A stretch of DNA of 64,000 bases, taken from Symsagittifera roscoffensis (taxonomy: Eukaryota; Xenacoelomorpha; Acoela; Convolutidae). A model generated the notes under the pieces. That model ran no database searches. It saw only the letters and a list, made by a program, of their open reading frames with translations, and had not been told where the DNA came from. Below are positions 62,731 through 64,000 of the stretch, one piece after another. The stretch covers positions 7,455,624 through 7,519,623 of the forward strand of contig NC_087071.1 in the NCBI RefSeq assembly GCF_963678635.1. Reading direction: 5' to 3'. A program made the translations under genes and the position numbers. Position 1 is the stretch's first letter. Each line of letters opens with the position of its first letter.

Positions 62731-64000
62731 TCACACGTTGGAATAAACAACCCTTCAAATTGTAAAGCAGACACAAAACATAAAAGATATCAAGAAATAA
62801 TGTTTTTTGATTAGAAAATTCAGTTAGAAAAAGTATAATTAACACCAGATTTAAAAAATGACGCAATATTATATCAAGTAATACGCTTACCTAGTAAAAT
62901 CGACCAAGGATATTTCTTTCCAACCACACGCACACAGGCAACCATCGTTTGGTTTCCTGAAGACACATGCAAAACACTTCAGGTTGTAAAGATTCACGCA
63001 AGAATGATAGAATTTCATCAAAAATACTTTTTTGAAACAATTTTTTTGACCAAGTCCACTCTGACAAAATAAGACAAAACAGTCAACAAAACAAAAACAT
63101 CGACGGAATAGAAAATAAATCAACACGTTTTCAAATACATACCGAAATTGAATTCGCATGCAATTACAAAACCTCACTACATAAAACATGATATTCAGAA
63201 ATACTTGTCGAATACGAAAAAATTTTCGACATAAAAACTGGAAAATATTAACCCAAGTCAGACATACAAAAGTAATAGCGACGAAAACTCAACAACCCAA
63301 TAAAATTTTTAGAAAAAGGAAAATTTTGGTGGAAAATTTCTTCCACAAGATAAAGGCAGCACACGTTCACAAGAACTATCAATAATGAGCAGTACTTACT
63401 ACGGCGTAATTCACTGAGAAATCCATTTAGACATAAAATTAGATTATACAATAAGGAGAAAATTTGTTGTCAGTAAACAGATTAAATTTTATCGACTACG
63501 AAGGAAATTGCTGTGGTATTACACATGCTCTAAAAATATAACCTCTATATGTTTTTGAAGATAAAAAATGCTACAAAAGAGTCCCTATATTCTATAAAAG
63601 TAAAGTCTTTTTTGTAGATACACTTTCCAGATGCACATAGTTTTGGGATACAGCCGTACCATGTTGTTCTGAAATTAGACAAAATGTTGTAAAACTAAAT
63701 CCAGATGAAAATAAATACTATCTTCTCACCCCATACACTACCCATATGTCACCATTAAAGAAATTTTCACCAGAGTTTTTGCTCGTAACCCAAATATAGA
63801 TCCATAATCCATTTGTATATATTCAAGATCAGACATATAACATCACATCCGTACACAACAACTTCAAGAACTCCTGACGAAATTGGACACAATCCAAAGA
63901 CTATCAATAGACCAAATTTTAAGAAAACTTGAAGAATTCGCAGGATTTTCTGAAATCTACGCAAAAGACTATAGCGGATACTTTAAAGATATATAGGACT
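62731..64000 (+). pseudogene. Env remnant (copy 3), open at window end
   Basis: Starts with the block equivalent to copy 1 at about 27190 and runs through TIVWFPEDTC (62945), EILVEYEKIFD (63196), SRLNFIDYEGN-like (63480), CYKRVPIFYKSKV (63568) and the ARNPNID segment (63780). A ~110-base deletion at about 63463 removes the part before SVNRLNF. Stops throughout; the region would continue past 64000. Confidence 0.65.

Larger units (their letters stand above)
61276..64000 (+). mobile_element. Copy 3: truncated, internally deleted LTR retroelement
   Basis: Begins abruptly inside the acidic end of gag (NDKNETENTISINMLKIEEE, 61290), then protease remnant (61500-61805), linker (62068-62349) and the start of RT (62503-62730). 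At about 62730 the sequence jumps to the middle of env (HIGINDPSNCK-equivalent), skipping about 5 kb relative to copy 2, and continues through env with further small deletions (for example at about 63463) to the window end. Closest to copy 2, nearly identical over about 62030-62340. No 5' LTR. Confidence 0.85.

Overview
The window is AT-rich eukaryotic DNA, and I read it as a nematode, probably Caenorhabditis-like. Three host-type exons on the minus strand are bounded by TTTTCAG/TTTCAG acceptors and GTAAG/GTACGT-type donors. A palindromic TA-flanked Tc1/mariner-type element and long Ty3-type retroelements carrying an envelope gene fit the same picture. No species can be named from sequence alone. 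There is almost no ordinary gene content: most of the window is repeats and nested, decayed mobile DNA.

Layout. (1) 1-8310: a head-to-tail array of five ~1.51 kb units plus a diverged, internally deleted sixth unit. (2) 8986-33003: copy 1 of a very long LTR retroelement with a Ty3-type pol order (gag, protease, RT, RNase H, integrase), an envelope-like region and a further ~590-codon reading region (here ORF X) between env and the 3' LTR. A CR1-like LINE (about 17365-22485) is nested between RNase H and integrase. (3) 33004-41297: host-like DNA with three phase-compatible exons of an unrecognised minus-strand gene and a 585 bp palindromic transposon. (4) 41298-59110: copy 2 of the same LTR family, without the LINE, heavily mutated. 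(5) 59111-61270: a spacer and a GC-richer scrap of a different Ty3-type integrase. (6) 61276-64000: copy 3, lacking its 5' part and with a large internal pol-to-env deletion, running off the window end.

How it fits together. Without the LINE, the LTR element is about 18-19 kb, roughly twice the usual size. Comparing copies 1 and 2 shows features kept in both: paired hairpins in the LTR, a structured ~1.2 kb leader with repeated hairpins, a leader splice donor, a splice acceptor upstream of the env signal peptide, a second acceptor overlapping the env stop codon just before ORF X, and a 3' UTR hairpin with compensatory change. This looks like a retrovirus-like element expressing full-length, env and ORF X messages by alternative splicing. 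Every coding region in all three copies is broken by stops or frameshifts, so none looks autonomous. No RNA genes or CRISPR arrays were seen.
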